Source of the DNA: Bacteroidota bacterium
GTDB lineage: Bacteria; Bacteroidota; Bacteroidia; Flavobacteriales; Weeksellaceae
Direction of reading: 5' to 3'
DNA length: 64,000 nucleotides
NCBI GenBank assembly: GCA_023386965.1
Contig: JAEWIR010000046.1
Location: 186,001-250,000, forward strand
Under the pieces are notes generated by a model, which made no database searches, had not been told where the DNA came from, and was given only the letters and a program-made list of their open reading frames with translations. Below, one piece after another: positions 18,980 to 26,608 of the stretch. How positions within the stretch are numbered: the first letter of the stretch is position 1; every line of letters begins with the position of its first letter. The position numbers were made by a program, and so were the translations under genes.

Positions 18980-19954
18980 ATGGAGTATATCATCATCGCG
19001 GCTGCAGTACTGCTGTTCAGCCTTGTATATTTTCGGATTGCCAATCATTATCATATTGTTGATAAACCGAACAGGCGCAGTGCACACAGCGAGGTGACGA
19101 TACGGGGCGGAGGTGTGGTATATCCTTTTGTTTTCCTGCTGTACGTTTTGTACGGGCAACTGGTTTCCAAAGACGGAACCGATGATTACCAGCTCTTCGG
19201 CTCAGGCCTTTTGCTTTTATGCGCGGTTAGTTTTGTGGATGATTTGCGGGGTCTTTCCTCTAAGGTAAGGCTCATATTCCAGTTTATGGCTGTGCTCTTT
19301 CTGTTCTATTTTGTGGAAGCTGCCGAAACTGTTCCTGTCTATTTAATACCAATCGCGGTAATCATTACCATGGGAGTTCTTAATGCCTGTAATTTTATGG
19401 ACGGCATTAACGGAATGTCCGGCCTGTACAGTCTTGTGACCCTTATCAGTCTTTATTTTGTTAATGAATCCCTATCCTTTACGGACCCAGATTTCATCCT
19501 TTATCCCGCCATAGCCAGTTTGGTTTTTCTTTTCTTTAATTTCCGAAAAAGGGCAGTATGCTTTATGGGCGACGTAGGAAGTATGGGCGTCGCGTTCTGG
19601 ATTGCGGCCATTGTAGGACAACTTATTATTGCCACGGGCGAACTGAAATGGATACTGCTGCTTACGGTTTACGGAATAGACACTGTTTTTACCATTATAG
19701 AAAGACTCAGACTTGGCGAAAATATTTTTAAGGCACACCGGAGACATCTTTATCAGCTTTTTGCCAATGACAAAGGGTTTTCGCATATTTCGGTAAGTTC
19801 GGCCTATGCAGTGGTGCAGATTCTCATCAATGTCCTTGTCATTTTTGGAGATGTTCCGGATACCGCACTTATTCCGGCAGTATTATTGGTCAGTTCAATT
19901 GCATACCTAATCATCAAGAAGCAAGTTAAGAAACAAATATCACAGGCCTCATGA
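18980..19954 (+). CDS. WecA/MraY-family initiating phosphoglycosyltransferase
   Basis: The 324-aa membrane protein with about ten helices carries the family motifs VDDLRGLSSKVRL, NACNFMDGINGMSG (catalytic Asp region), FMGDVGSMG and AHRRHLYQL in the expected order. It transfers a HexNAc-1-phosphate to undecaprenyl phosphate, starting repeat-unit assembly. The upstream epimerase likely supplies the substrate. It overlaps rfbC by 4 bp. Confidence 0.9.
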   Translation: MEYIIIAAAVLLFSLVYFRIANHYHIVDKPNRRSAHSEVTIRGGGVVYPFVFLLYVLYGQLVSKDGTDDYQLFGSGLLLLCAVSFVDDLRGLSSKVRLIFQFMAVLFLFYFVEAAETVPVYLIPIAVIITMGVLNACNFMDGINGMSGLYSLVTLISLYFVNESLSFTDPDFILYPAIASLVFLFFNFRKRAVCFMGDVGSMGVAFWIAAIVGQLIIATGELKWILLLTVYGIDTVFTIIERLRLGENIFKAHRRHLYQLFANDKGFSHISVSSAYAVVQILINVLVIFGDVPDTALIPAVLLVSSIAYLIIKKQVKKQISQAS

Positions 19955-20496
19955 AAGTAACCATCACCCCCTTAAAAGACTGCTATATTCTGGAGCCCAC
20001 CGTTTTTGAAGATGAGCGCGGGTATTTTTATGAGAAGTTCAACCAGAAGAAATTTGAGGAGCTCACGGGTATGAACGGGCACTTCGTGCAGGACAATATA
20101 TCAAAATCTACTTATGGCGTACTTCGTGGCTTGCATCTGCAGAAAGGAGAGCATGCCCAGGCTAAGCTCGTTTCCTGTCTGGAAGGCCGTGTTTGGGATG
20201 TTGCGGTAGACCTCAGACCGGCTTCACCCACTTTTGGTCAATGGTACGGTGTGGAACTTACGGGTGAGAATAAAAGACAGTTTTACGTGCCGCGCGGCTT
20301 TGGGCACGGGTTTTCGGTACTCTCCGAAACGGCTGTGTTCGCTTATAAATGTGATAACTTTTATGACAAAGAGTCCGAAGGAGGTGTACTCTGGAATGAT
20401 GCGGAGCTGGGCATCGACTGGAAACTCCCTGCTGAAGACGTACTGCTTTCTGATAAAGACCGTATTCAGCCCAGCTTTGCTGAAAGAAATTTTTAA
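19951..20496 (+). CDS. rfbC: dTDP-4-dehydrorhamnose 3,5-epimerase
   Basis: The 181-aa cupin has RGLHLQKGEHAQAKLV with the catalytic His, DVAVDLRPASPTFGQW with the partner Asp, and VPRGFGHGFSVLSE, all diagnostic of RmlC/RfbC. It makes dTDP-4-keto-L-rhamnose. The other dTDP-rhamnose genes (rfbA, rfbB, rfbD) are not in the window, so they must lie elsewhere. It is the last gene of the locus and is followed by a strong terminator. Confidence 0.93.
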   Translation: MKVTITPLKDCYILEPTVFEDERGYFYEKFNQKKFEELTGMNGHFVQDNISKSTYGVLRGLHLQKGEHAQAKLVSCLEGRVWDVAVDLRPASPTFGQWYGVELTGENKRQFYVPRGFGHGFSVLSETAVFAYKCDNFYDKESEGGVLWNDAELGIDWKLPAEDVLLSDKDRIQPSFAERNF

Positions 20497-20508
20497 ATTC
20501 ATCTCACT

Positions 20509-20536
20509 AAGAATCAGCAACCTGATTCTTTTTTTT
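20509..20536 (+). terminator. rho-independent terminator of the polysaccharide operon
   Basis: A perfect 9-bp stem (AAGAATCAG with CTGATTCTT) with a CAAC loop is followed by a T run. It ends the long + strand polysaccharide transcript. Confidence 0.88.
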
Positions 20537-20541
20537 ATTGC

Positions 20542-20549
20542 TAAATTTG
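20542..20549 (+). promoter_or_regulatory. -7 promoter box for rimO
   Basis: TAAATTTG matches TAnnTTTG just after the terminator and gives a leader of about 65 nt before rimO. Confidence 0.6.
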
Positions 20550-20617
20550 CACGCCCGTATTCAGGCATTCCTGACCTACGGTTCTAACCCCGGAATTCCG
20601 GATTTTAAAAGAAATCA

Positions 20618-21922
20618 ATGCGTACAAAATCAACAGGCAGAAAAAAGATCAACATTGTAACCCTTGGATGCTCCAAAAACGTTTATGACTCCGAAGTGCT
20701 TATGGGCCAGCTGGAAGCCAGCGGTAAGGAAGTGGTGCATGAAGACCGCGGTGATGTAGTGGTGATCAATACCTGCGGATTTATAGATAATGCCAAGGAA
20801 GAATCCATCAACACTATTCTGGATTTTGTAGAGGCTAAGAAAAGGGGTGAAGTGGAGCAGGTCTTTGTTACCGGCTGCCTTTCTGAAAGATATAAACCGG
20901 ATCTCATCCGCGAAATTCCTGATGTAGACCAGTATTTCGGTACCCGTGATCTGCCACTGTTGCTGAAGCATTTGGGCGCCGACTACAGACAGGAACTGGT
21001 GGGCGAGCGTCTGACTACCACGCCCAGACATTACGCCTATCTGAAGATCGCTGAAGGTTGCGACAGGCCCTGCTCGTTCTGTGCCATCCCGCTCATGAGG
21101 GGCAAGAACATTTCCACACCCATTGAAAATCTGGTTATTGAGGCTGAGAAACTTGCCAAAAAAGGTGTGAAGGAACTTATCCTCATTGCACAGGACCTTA
21201 CTTACTACGGTCTTGATATCTATAAGAAGCGCGCACTTGGTGATTTGCTGCTTAGGCTTGTAACTGTGGAAGGCATTGAATGGATACGTCTGCATTACGC
21301 CTTCCCAACCGGTTTCCCGGAAGATGTACTGGAAATCATTAAAAATGAACCCAAAGTATGTAACTATATAGACATACCACTTCAGCACATCAATACAGAT
21401 ATTCTGAAGGCCATGAAACGCGGGACCTCGCACGAGAAAACAAATGCCCTGCTGGACAAGTTCAGAATGATGGTGCCGGATATGGCCATACGTACTACTC
21501 TTATAGTAGGTTTTCCAGGAGAAACTGACGAACGCTTCCAGGAACTGAAGGATTGGGTGCGTACGCAGCGTTTTGACCGTTTGGGTTGCTTTACTTATTC
21601 CCATGAAGAGAATACTACGGCTTATGTTCTGGAGGATGATGTGCCTCAGGAGGTGAAAGAAGCACGTGTGGAGGAAATAATGGAACTCCAGTCCCAGATT
21701 TCATGGGAGAAGAATCAGGAGCGCATCGGCAAGGTGTACCGTTCCATCTTCGACAGGAAGGAAGGCAATTATTTTGTGGGCCGCACTGAATTTGACTCAC
21801 CGGATGTGGATAATACGGTCCTGGTAGAAGCTACCGATGAGGTTTATATCCCGATAGGTGAGTTTGCAGATGTTCTGATTACCTCTGCTGAAGAATTTGA
21901 CCTGTACGGCGAGTTGGTTTAG
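20618..21922 (+). CDS. rimO: ribosomal protein uS12 methylthiotransferase RimO
   Basis: The 434-aa radical-SAM enzyme adds a methylthio group to Asp of ribosomal protein S12. It has the N-terminal UPF0004 domain (TLGCSKNVYDSEVLMG, then NTCGFIDNAKEES), the radical SAM cluster motif CDRPCSFC near residue 148, and a C-terminal TRAM-like domain after about residue 365. The motif GCSKN together with CSFCAIP distinguishes RimO from MiaB. Length is normal. It has its own promoter and is followed by a long repeat-rich gap. Confidence 0.95.
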   Translation: MRTKSTGRKKINIVTLGCSKNVYDSEVLMGQLEASGKEVVHEDRGDVVVINTCGFIDNAKEESINTILDFVEAKKRGEVEQVFVTGCLSERYKPDLIREIPDVDQYFGTRDLPLLLKHLGADYRQELVGERLTTTPRHYAYLKIAEGCDRPCSFCAIPLMRGKNISTPIENLVIEAEKLAKKGVKELILIAQDLTYYGLDIYKKRALGDLLLRLVTVEGIEWIRLHYAFPTGFPEDVLEIIKNEPKVCNYIDIPLQHINTDILKAMKRGTSHEKTNALLDKFRMMVPDMAIRTTLIVGFPGETDERFQELKDWVRTQRFDRLGCFTYSHEENTTAYVLEDDVPQEVKEARVEEIMELQSQISWEKNQERIGKVYRSIFDRKEGNYFVGRTEFDSPDVDNTVLVEATDEVYIPIGEFADVLITSAEEFDLYGELV

Positions 21923-21934
21923 TAGGGCTAGATG

Positions 21935-22300
21935 TTAGATATCAGATATCAGATTTCAGACATCAGATATCAGATTTCAGACTGGTGTTAAGATTCAAGA
22001 ACCAAGAACCAAGAGTCAAGAAGTCAAGATTTCAGACATCAGACATCAGATTTCAGACTGGTGTTTGGATTCAAGAATCAAGGACCAAGAACCAACATTT
22101 CCTGCACCAGATTATGAATTTTAAATTTTGGTTTTTTCCCTTGCGCACCTTGAGAATTCTTTGTGTGCTTTGTGGTTAAGCGATTCAAGAACCAAAGTCG
22201 AGATTTCAGATTTCAGACATCAGATTTTAGACTGTATGAATTTAACAATCTAACAGTTTAACAATTTAACGATTTTACAACTTCACAGTTTTATATACTA
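21935..22300 (+). repeat. modular intergenic repeat (degenerate short tandem words)
   Basis: The stretch is built from degenerate 7-9-nt words: ATCAGAT/TTTCAGAC runs (21945-21985 and again 22030-22060), CAAGAACC/CAAGAGTC runs (21995-22025), a TTTGTGTGCTTTGTGGTTA segment (about 22158-22178) and TTTAACAATCTAACAG words (22245-22290). The word classes and their order recur at 25.6-26.5, 35.4-35.8 (inverted) and 57.2-57.5 kb. A 64-aa ORF at 21985 consists of these repeats and is not a gene. From 22301 to 22578 I see no feature. Confidence 0.75.
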
Positions 22301-22578
22301 TACGCGGCAGATCCCTGTAGTATGAGAGAGGGTCCGAAAAGTTAGTAGAATACGGGGTTAGAATGTTAGGTAGTTAATTGTCTGATTTTTAAATCACGTA
22401 ATTTGTAGGGGGTCAGTAGTACCTCTTGCGTTTGCCTATTGTTTATAGCCTATAGCTTATATCATTCTCTATTTGCTATGTAAAAAATTGATAATCAATG
22501 AGGTAAATTATTGTTTAAAGAGGAATTTCAGCATAAGAGTTAAAATCATTAACGTTTTTTGTCTGTTTTTAACACTTT

Positions 22579-22629
22579 TTAACAACCGCTGTCAATAGCC
22601 TATGGGTAGGCGTTGACAGGGTTTGTTAA
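22579..22629. repeat. 51-bp interrupted inverted repeat upstream of the rlpA-like gene
   Basis: Arms of 17 bp (22579-22595 and 22613-22629) match at 15 of 17 positions. They enclose a second perfect 5-bp stem, GCCTA (22598-22602) with TAGGC (22607-22611). It lies about 45 bp before the -33 element of the rlpA-like gene. It lacks a clean T run on the + strand, so an operator, cruciform or small mobile remnant is more likely than a terminator. Confidence 0.7.
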
Positions 22630-22672
22630 CAAAATTTTAAGATACCATTATTATAGTTTAACACTATCGTTC

Positions 22673-22701
22673 TTGCAGGTTTCAGTTTCGTTTTACCTTT
22701 G
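22673..22701 (+). promoter_or_regulatory. promoter with -33 TTG and -7 TACCTTTG
   Basis: TTG at 22673-22675 and TACCTTTG at 22694-22701 are 18 bp apart, within the 17-23 bp expected for Bacteroidota promoters. The gene starts at 22731. Confidence 0.7.
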
Positions 22702-22730
22702 CCCCATCAAAACCAATAAAAACCTTCAAA

Positions 22731-23108
22731 ATGATGAAAAGATTTTTTCTCGTAATCATAATGATGATTTCAGCTCTTGGCCTTTATTCTTTCAAGAATG
22801 ATACCAATGATAACGATGAGGTGAAAACAAGTTATGCGTCGTATTATCACGACAAGTTCAACGGACGGAGAACCGCAAGCGGTGAGAAGTTCAACAATTC
22901 AAAACTGACAGCGGCGCACCGCACGCTGCCCTTCGGGACCAGGGTAAAGGTAACCAACCTTAGAAATGACCAAAGTGTGGTTGTAGTCATCAACGACAGA
23001 GGACCGTTCACGGCCTCCAGAGCACTGGACCTTTCCAAGGCCGCATTTGATGAGATCGGAGACCTGGGACGCGGTACGATGCCCATAGAATACGAAATAC
23101 TTGATTAA
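22731..23108 (+). CDS. RlpA-like double-psi beta-barrel protein
   Basis: The 125-aa exported protein has a hydrophobic N-terminal segment (about residues 4-20) and a single DPBB domain with SYASYYHDKFNGRRTASGE, AHRTLPFGTRVKVTN and VVVINDRGPF, the residues conserved in RlpA-type septal lytic transglycosylases. It is much shorter than Pseudomonas RlpA and has no SPOR domain. It probably acts on peptidoglycan in the envelope. Its own promoter and terminator make it monocistronic. Confidence 0.87.
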   Translation: MMKRFFLVIIMMISALGLYSFKNDTNDNDEVKTSYASYYHDKFNGRRTASGEKFNNSKLTAAHRTLPFGTRVKVTNLRNDQSVVVVINDRGPFTASRALDLSKAAFDEIGDLGRGTMPIEYEILD

Positions 23109-23131
23109 ATAATTGCAGGATCATGTAAGAA

Positions 23132-23156
23132 GCCAACCCATCGGGTTGGCTTTTTT
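23132..23156 (+). terminator. rho-independent terminator after the rlpA-like gene
   Basis: A perfect 8-bp stem (GCCAACCC with GGGTTGGC) with a 3-nt loop is followed by six T. Confidence 0.88.
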
Positions 23157-23179
23157 AGTTCATCTATCTGTAGCGTGGC

Positions 23180-23698
23180 TTATGCCCTGTAGTTCATCAG
23201 TGCTTCGTAAAATTCCTCTTCCATAATTCCGGTGTGCTGACAAAGAATACGTACTCCTTCCAGATGATCAAGTAACGAAGGATCGTTCACCGAAACCGGC
23301 AGTGGTCCAAGGTCTGTAGTTACCACTGCGGAACTTTCAGTTAAGGCATAAGAGCTTGCAGGATATGGTATCCGGCGGCAGAAAACGGCCGGCACTTCAG
23401 TTTCGTCATTGCTTTCGGTGCCCTCCGGAAAAATATAGATGCCACCCGCTACCAAATGGCTCAAAACCGCATTTCCGGGCTGGGTTAAGGTGTTCAGTAC
23501 GATATTCGGACTGAAGCCGGAAGCGGAGTCCGGGTTGTCGGATATCAAAAGGGCAAAATCGTTTGAGGATGACGGTGCTGAAGCTGCTGTTATCAGGTCC
23601 ATTTCACGGCCTAAAAAATCAAGAATGTAAGTGTACAGCGTGCCTGCGCCTGTTCCAAGTATCAGAATCCGGGTTTTATCTCTGTAGTCTTCCCACAT
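23180..23698 (-). CDS. hypothetical protein with a Rossmann-like N-terminus
   Basis: The 172-aa predicted cytosolic protein begins MWEDYRDKTRILILGTGAGT, whose GTGAGT turn looks like a dinucleotide-binding loop or a Mur-ligase-type N-terminal fold. I do not recognise the family and no catalytic motif is visible. I chose the ATG at 23698 because it lies one base after the upstream stop and immediately before the strand. The longer frame would overlap the lipoprotein gene by 47 bp. It is the last gene of a three-gene minus-strand run. Confidence 0.7.
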   Translation of the reverse strand: MWEDYRDKTRILILGTGAGTLYTYILDFLGREMDLITAASAPSSSNDFALLISDNPDSASGFSPNIVLNTLTQPGNAVLSHLVAGGIYIFPEGTESNDETEVPAVFCRRIPYPASSYALTESSAVVTTDLGPLPVSVNDPSLLDHLEGVRILCQHTGIMEEEFYEALMNYRA

Positions 23699-23699
23699 A

Positions 23700-24152
23700 T
23701 TACCTGGTAAAAGTCCCCTGGGTTTTAGACGCGATAAGCGCTTCAAAAGCCTTCACTACCTGGTTCCACCTGTGCTGGTCGGCCGGCATTATGAAACTTG
23801 CATCGGATTTACTGGCCGCATGGGCACCTTTTTTCACTACAATGGAAGTAGCGATGTTGTCATACAGCTTTTTACGGTCTTCCTGAATCATTCGGAAATT
23901 ACTGGCAGCCAGAGCCTCCTCCAAAGTCTGTATTTCAGCAGCGGACAGCTTATAATCTTTTCGGACCTTCCTGCCCTGACCTTCAAAGGAGTAATGGGCA
24001 TCTGTGCCTTTGATCAGAAAATTCTCATAAACAGGAGCAAAGCCACCGCTGCGCGAATAACTGTAATCAAAGTCGGAATATTTTTTATAGGCGTTACATG
24101 AAGTAATAAGCAGCAGTACAAAAAGTGGAATTAGCTGTCTGAGTTTATTCAT
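23700..24152 (-). CDS. small lipoprotein of unknown function
   Basis: The 150-aa protein has a signal peptide ending in the lipobox LITSC (Cys about residue 19), so it is probably anchored to a membrane. The rest is soluble, with no motif I recognise. It starts at a 4-bp overlap with the acyltransferase stop and ends one base before the next start, so the three genes form one operon. Confidence 0.75.
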   Translation of the reverse strand: MNKLRQLIPLFVLLLITSCNAYKKYSDFDYSYSRSGGFAPVYENFLIKGTDAHYSFEGQGRKVRKDYKLSAAEIQTLEEALAASNFRMIQEDRKKLYDNIATSIVVKKGAHAASKSDASFIMPADQHRWNQVVKAFEALIASKTQGTFTR

Positions 24153-24961
24153 TGAGTTTGATTTATTTCGTTATCTGACTTTTTACGTGCCTTCAGCTCC
24201 TCTTCATACTGATGCAGCAGGTTAAATTCTTCTGTCTGCTCAATAGCCGTCATTATCTTTTCCAGGATTTGCTGTGCATTATCGTTGTCATAGTCTATTT
24301 CCAAAGGCGGCTTAAATTCCAGCGTAGGCTTTACACCCGTCACTTTTATGCGGAGTCCTTTTTTATCAAACGCTCTTCTGAAGCCATTTATTTTGATAGG
24401 GATCACGATCGGCCTTTGATTTTTTACCAATTTGGCTGTTCCCCGCCGGCCCTGCGCAAAGGCGGAGGTTGTACCCTGCGGAAAAGTGATTACCCAGCCA
24501 TTATCCAGTGCCTTCATGATATTGTCCACTTCCTTCAGGTCTACGTGACGGTTTACGTTACGTCCTTCGGCACGCCAGGTCCTCTTCACCGTAATGGCAC
24601 CTGCCATCCGGAAAATTCGGGCCAGAATTCCTGATTTCATCGTTTCTTCGGCCGCGACGTAGTAGAAATCCACCTTAGGATTAAGCAGGTAAACGGGATT
24701 CTTGATCGTGTTGTGAAACCCATTATTTACCGCGCAGAACACATGGTACATGGCTGCGACATCGGCAAAATAAGTCTGATGGTTGGAAACAAAAAGCACA
24801 TTGCTGTCCGGAAGCGTGGCCAGATGCTCTGTGCCGGTGATTTTTAATTTGTTGAAACCGTTGAAACGGCGGTAGGAAATCATTCCTACAATAAAGACGA
24901 TCAGTCTTTTAATAATATAAAGATTGCCAAAGGCATCAGTGAAAATATTTTTCTTCGCCAT
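24149..24961 (-). CDS. lysophospholipid acyltransferase (PlsC-like), divergent
   Basis: The 270-aa membrane-associated acyltransferase has an N-terminal hydrophobic segment and the block LFVSNHQTYFADV. In it the Asp is six rather than five positions after the His of the usual HX4D motif. The FPEGTR block reads FPQGTTSAF. Both changes suggest a divergent subfamily of 1-acyl-glycerol-3-phosphate acyltransferases. I used the ATG at 24961. A GTG two codons upstream (24967) is possible. It is followed by the lipoprotein with a 4-bp overlap. Confidence 0.82.
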   Translation of the reverse strand: MAKKNIFTDAFGNLYIIKRLIVFIVGMISYRRFNGFNKLKITGTEHLATLPDSNVLFVSNHQTYFADVAAMYHVFCAVNNGFHNTIKNPVYLLNPKVDFYYVAAEETMKSGILARIFRMAGAITVKRTWRAEGRNVNRHVDLKEVDNIMKALDNGWVITFPQGTTSAFAQGRRGTAKLVKNQRPIVIPIKINGFRRAFDKKGLRIKVTGVKPTLEFKPPLEIDYDNDNAQQILEKIMTAIEQTEEFNLLHQYEEELKARKKSDNEINQTQ

Positions 24962-24985
24962 TATCACTAAACATAATCTGCGAAT

Positions 24986-25615
24986 TTACAATTTTTTCAG
25001 CAATGTGCTGAATTCGCTCAGGATCATAGACGTGGCACCCCAAATCATGTAGCCGTTAAAGGAAATTACGGGAACTTCCACACCATTGGATCCCGGCAAA
25101 ACCGCCATTGCGGGCTGCTCACTGAGGCTCAGTAATGAAGTTACCGGAAATTCAATCAGTTCCACCGCTTCAGTTTCCTGGAGTATGAAGGTGGGGTTTT
25201 TACGGGTGTAAGAGATAAACGGGCGCACATAAAAGTTACTGGGTGGGATGTAGATGGGCGAAAGTTCCCGTATGGTACGCAGATAATGCTGCTCTATACC
25301 CATTTCTTCTGAGGTCTCACGCCTGGCGGTATGTTCAAAATCACGGTCCGATTCTTCCTTTTTGCCTCCGGGCAGTGATATCTGGCCACTGTGACGGTCG
25401 CGCTCGTTTTTACTGCGTACGATAAGCGGAAAAAACCACTCTTTCTCTTTTAGGTACAGAACAATATTCACGGCCGCAAATTTGGGTGCCCGGTTCATTA
25501 TTTCTTCGTAGGAAAACAAAGGTCTGTAGGGCGGCGAGTACACGGCATGTGCGTTCTCGCCTTCCAGTTCGGCTTGCTGAATTTTCAGTACGAGGTCTCT
25601 TGCATATATTCCCAT
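24986..25615 (-). CDS. Nudix hydrolase, CoA pyrophosphatase type
   Basis: The 209-aa protein has the UPF0035-type segment LIVRSKNERDRHSGQISLPGG followed by a Nudix helix ending RRETSEEMGI, spaced as in E. coli NudL. It probably hydrolyses CoA and CoA derivatives to 4'-phosphopantetheine and 3',5'-ADP. A perfect -7 box ends only four bases before the ATG, so the mRNA may be leaderless. It is the first gene of the minus-strand run that includes the acyltransferase. Confidence 0.87.
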   Translation of the reverse strand: MGIYARDLVLKIQQAELEGENAHAVYSPPYRPLFSYEEIMNRAPKFAAVNIVLYLKEKEWFFPLIVRSKNERDRHSGQISLPGGKKEESDRDFEHTARRETSEEMGIEQHYLRTIRELSPIYIPPSNFYVRPFISYTRKNPTFILQETEAVELIEFPVTSLLSLSEQPAMAVLPGSNGVEVPVISFNGYMIWGATSMILSEFSTLLKKL

Positions 25616-25619
25616 GGTA

Positions 25620-25627
25620 CAAATTTA
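25620..25627 (-). promoter_or_regulatory. -7 promoter box, likely leaderless transcript
   Basis: On the minus strand TAAATTTG ends at 25620 and the Nudix ATG begins at 25615. If transcription starts about four bases after the box, the leader is 0-1 nt. Confidence 0.6.
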
Positions 25628-25639
25628 GGAAATTGACTG

Positions 25640-26545
25640 TGATTTAGGAGGCAGATGCAGATGTTAGATGTGAGACATCAGATTTCAGACGGGGTATTAA
25701 TTCAGAGCCAAGAACAAAGAGTCGAGATTTTAGATTTCAGATTTCGGACATCAGATTTCAGACTGTCTCCCTATATAACAATTTAACAATCTAGCAGTTT
25801 AACAGATTTACGACTTCGCGATTTTACGGCTTTACGGCTTCACGGTTTTACGGTTTAACAATAGAACAACTTTCAGGATATTAACTCCGTGCGCTTCTGT
25901 GTCCGCTGTGGTTAGGTAAAGCTGAGAGCTGAGAGCTGAGAGCCGAGAGCCGAGAGCTAGGAGCTAAGATTTCAGACGGTGTATCAATTCAACAATGTAA
26001 CAGTTTAACAGTTCAACAGATTTACGACTTAACGGTTTTACGGCTTAACAATAGAACAACTTTGCGGAAATTAACTCCGTGTTCTCTGTAAGGTCTCTGT
26101 ATCCGCTGTGGTTTAATATTTGTCAAGAGCTGAGAGCTGAGAGCCGAGAGCCGAGAGCTAGGAGCTAAGATTTCAGACGGTGTATCAATTTAACAATGTA
26201 ACAGTTTAACAGTTCAACAGATTTACGACTTAACGGTTTTACGGTTTAACGATAGAACAACTTTGCGGAAATTAACTCCATGTTCTCTGTAATGTCTCTG
26301 TGTCCGCTGTGGTTAGGTAATAGCTGAGAGCTGAGAGCTGAGAGCCGAGAGCCGAGAGCTAGGAACTAAGATTTCAGACGGTGTATCAATTTAACAATGT
26401 AACAGTTTAAAAGTTCAACAGATTTACGACTTAACGGTTTTACGGTTTAACAATAGAACAACTTTCAGGATATTAACTCCGTGCGCTTCTGTGTCCGCTG
26501 TGGTTAGGTAAGAGCTGAGAGCTAAGAACCTCCTAACTCCACATA
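25640..26545 (+). repeat. tandem array of a modular intergenic repeat, four cores
   Basis: About 0.9 kb without a gene. Each unit has, in order, GAGAGCT heptamer runs, TTTCAGAC words, TTTAACAATGTAACAG words, TTTACGACTTAACGG words and a conserved core of about 62-68 bp (starts near 25857, 26047, 26247 and 26449). The core begins AACAATAGAACAACTTT and ends CGCTGTGGTTAGG. The period is about 190-202 bp. Single copies of the same element occur at other loci. No CRISPR-like unique spacers are present, and no ORF is supported. Confidence 0.85.
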
Positions 26546-26571
26546 CAAAAATCTCCCGCGTAAACGGGAGG
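26545..26571 (-). terminator. terminator of rng (minus strand)
   Basis: The stem CTCCCG/CGGGAG (26553-26558 with 26565-26570) is followed on the minus strand by a T-rich run (ATTTTTG). It lies 40 bp after the rng stop. Confidence 0.65.
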
Positions 26572-26608
26572 CTAAGTTGTAAATATGATCAGCTGTGCTT
26601 TGCTGTAA

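Noticed and set aside
20630..21604. 324-aa ORF on the minus strand
   Set aside because: It lies wholly antisense to rimO, has no motif or signal, and is a frame shadow of a well-conserved gene.
22579..22629. rho-independent terminator
   Set aside because: There is no T run directly after the stem on the + strand and no gene ends just upstream.
25640..26545. CRISPR array
   Set aside because: Units are about 190-202 bp, internally built of short degenerate words, with no unique spacers of 25-45 bp and no cas genes nearby.
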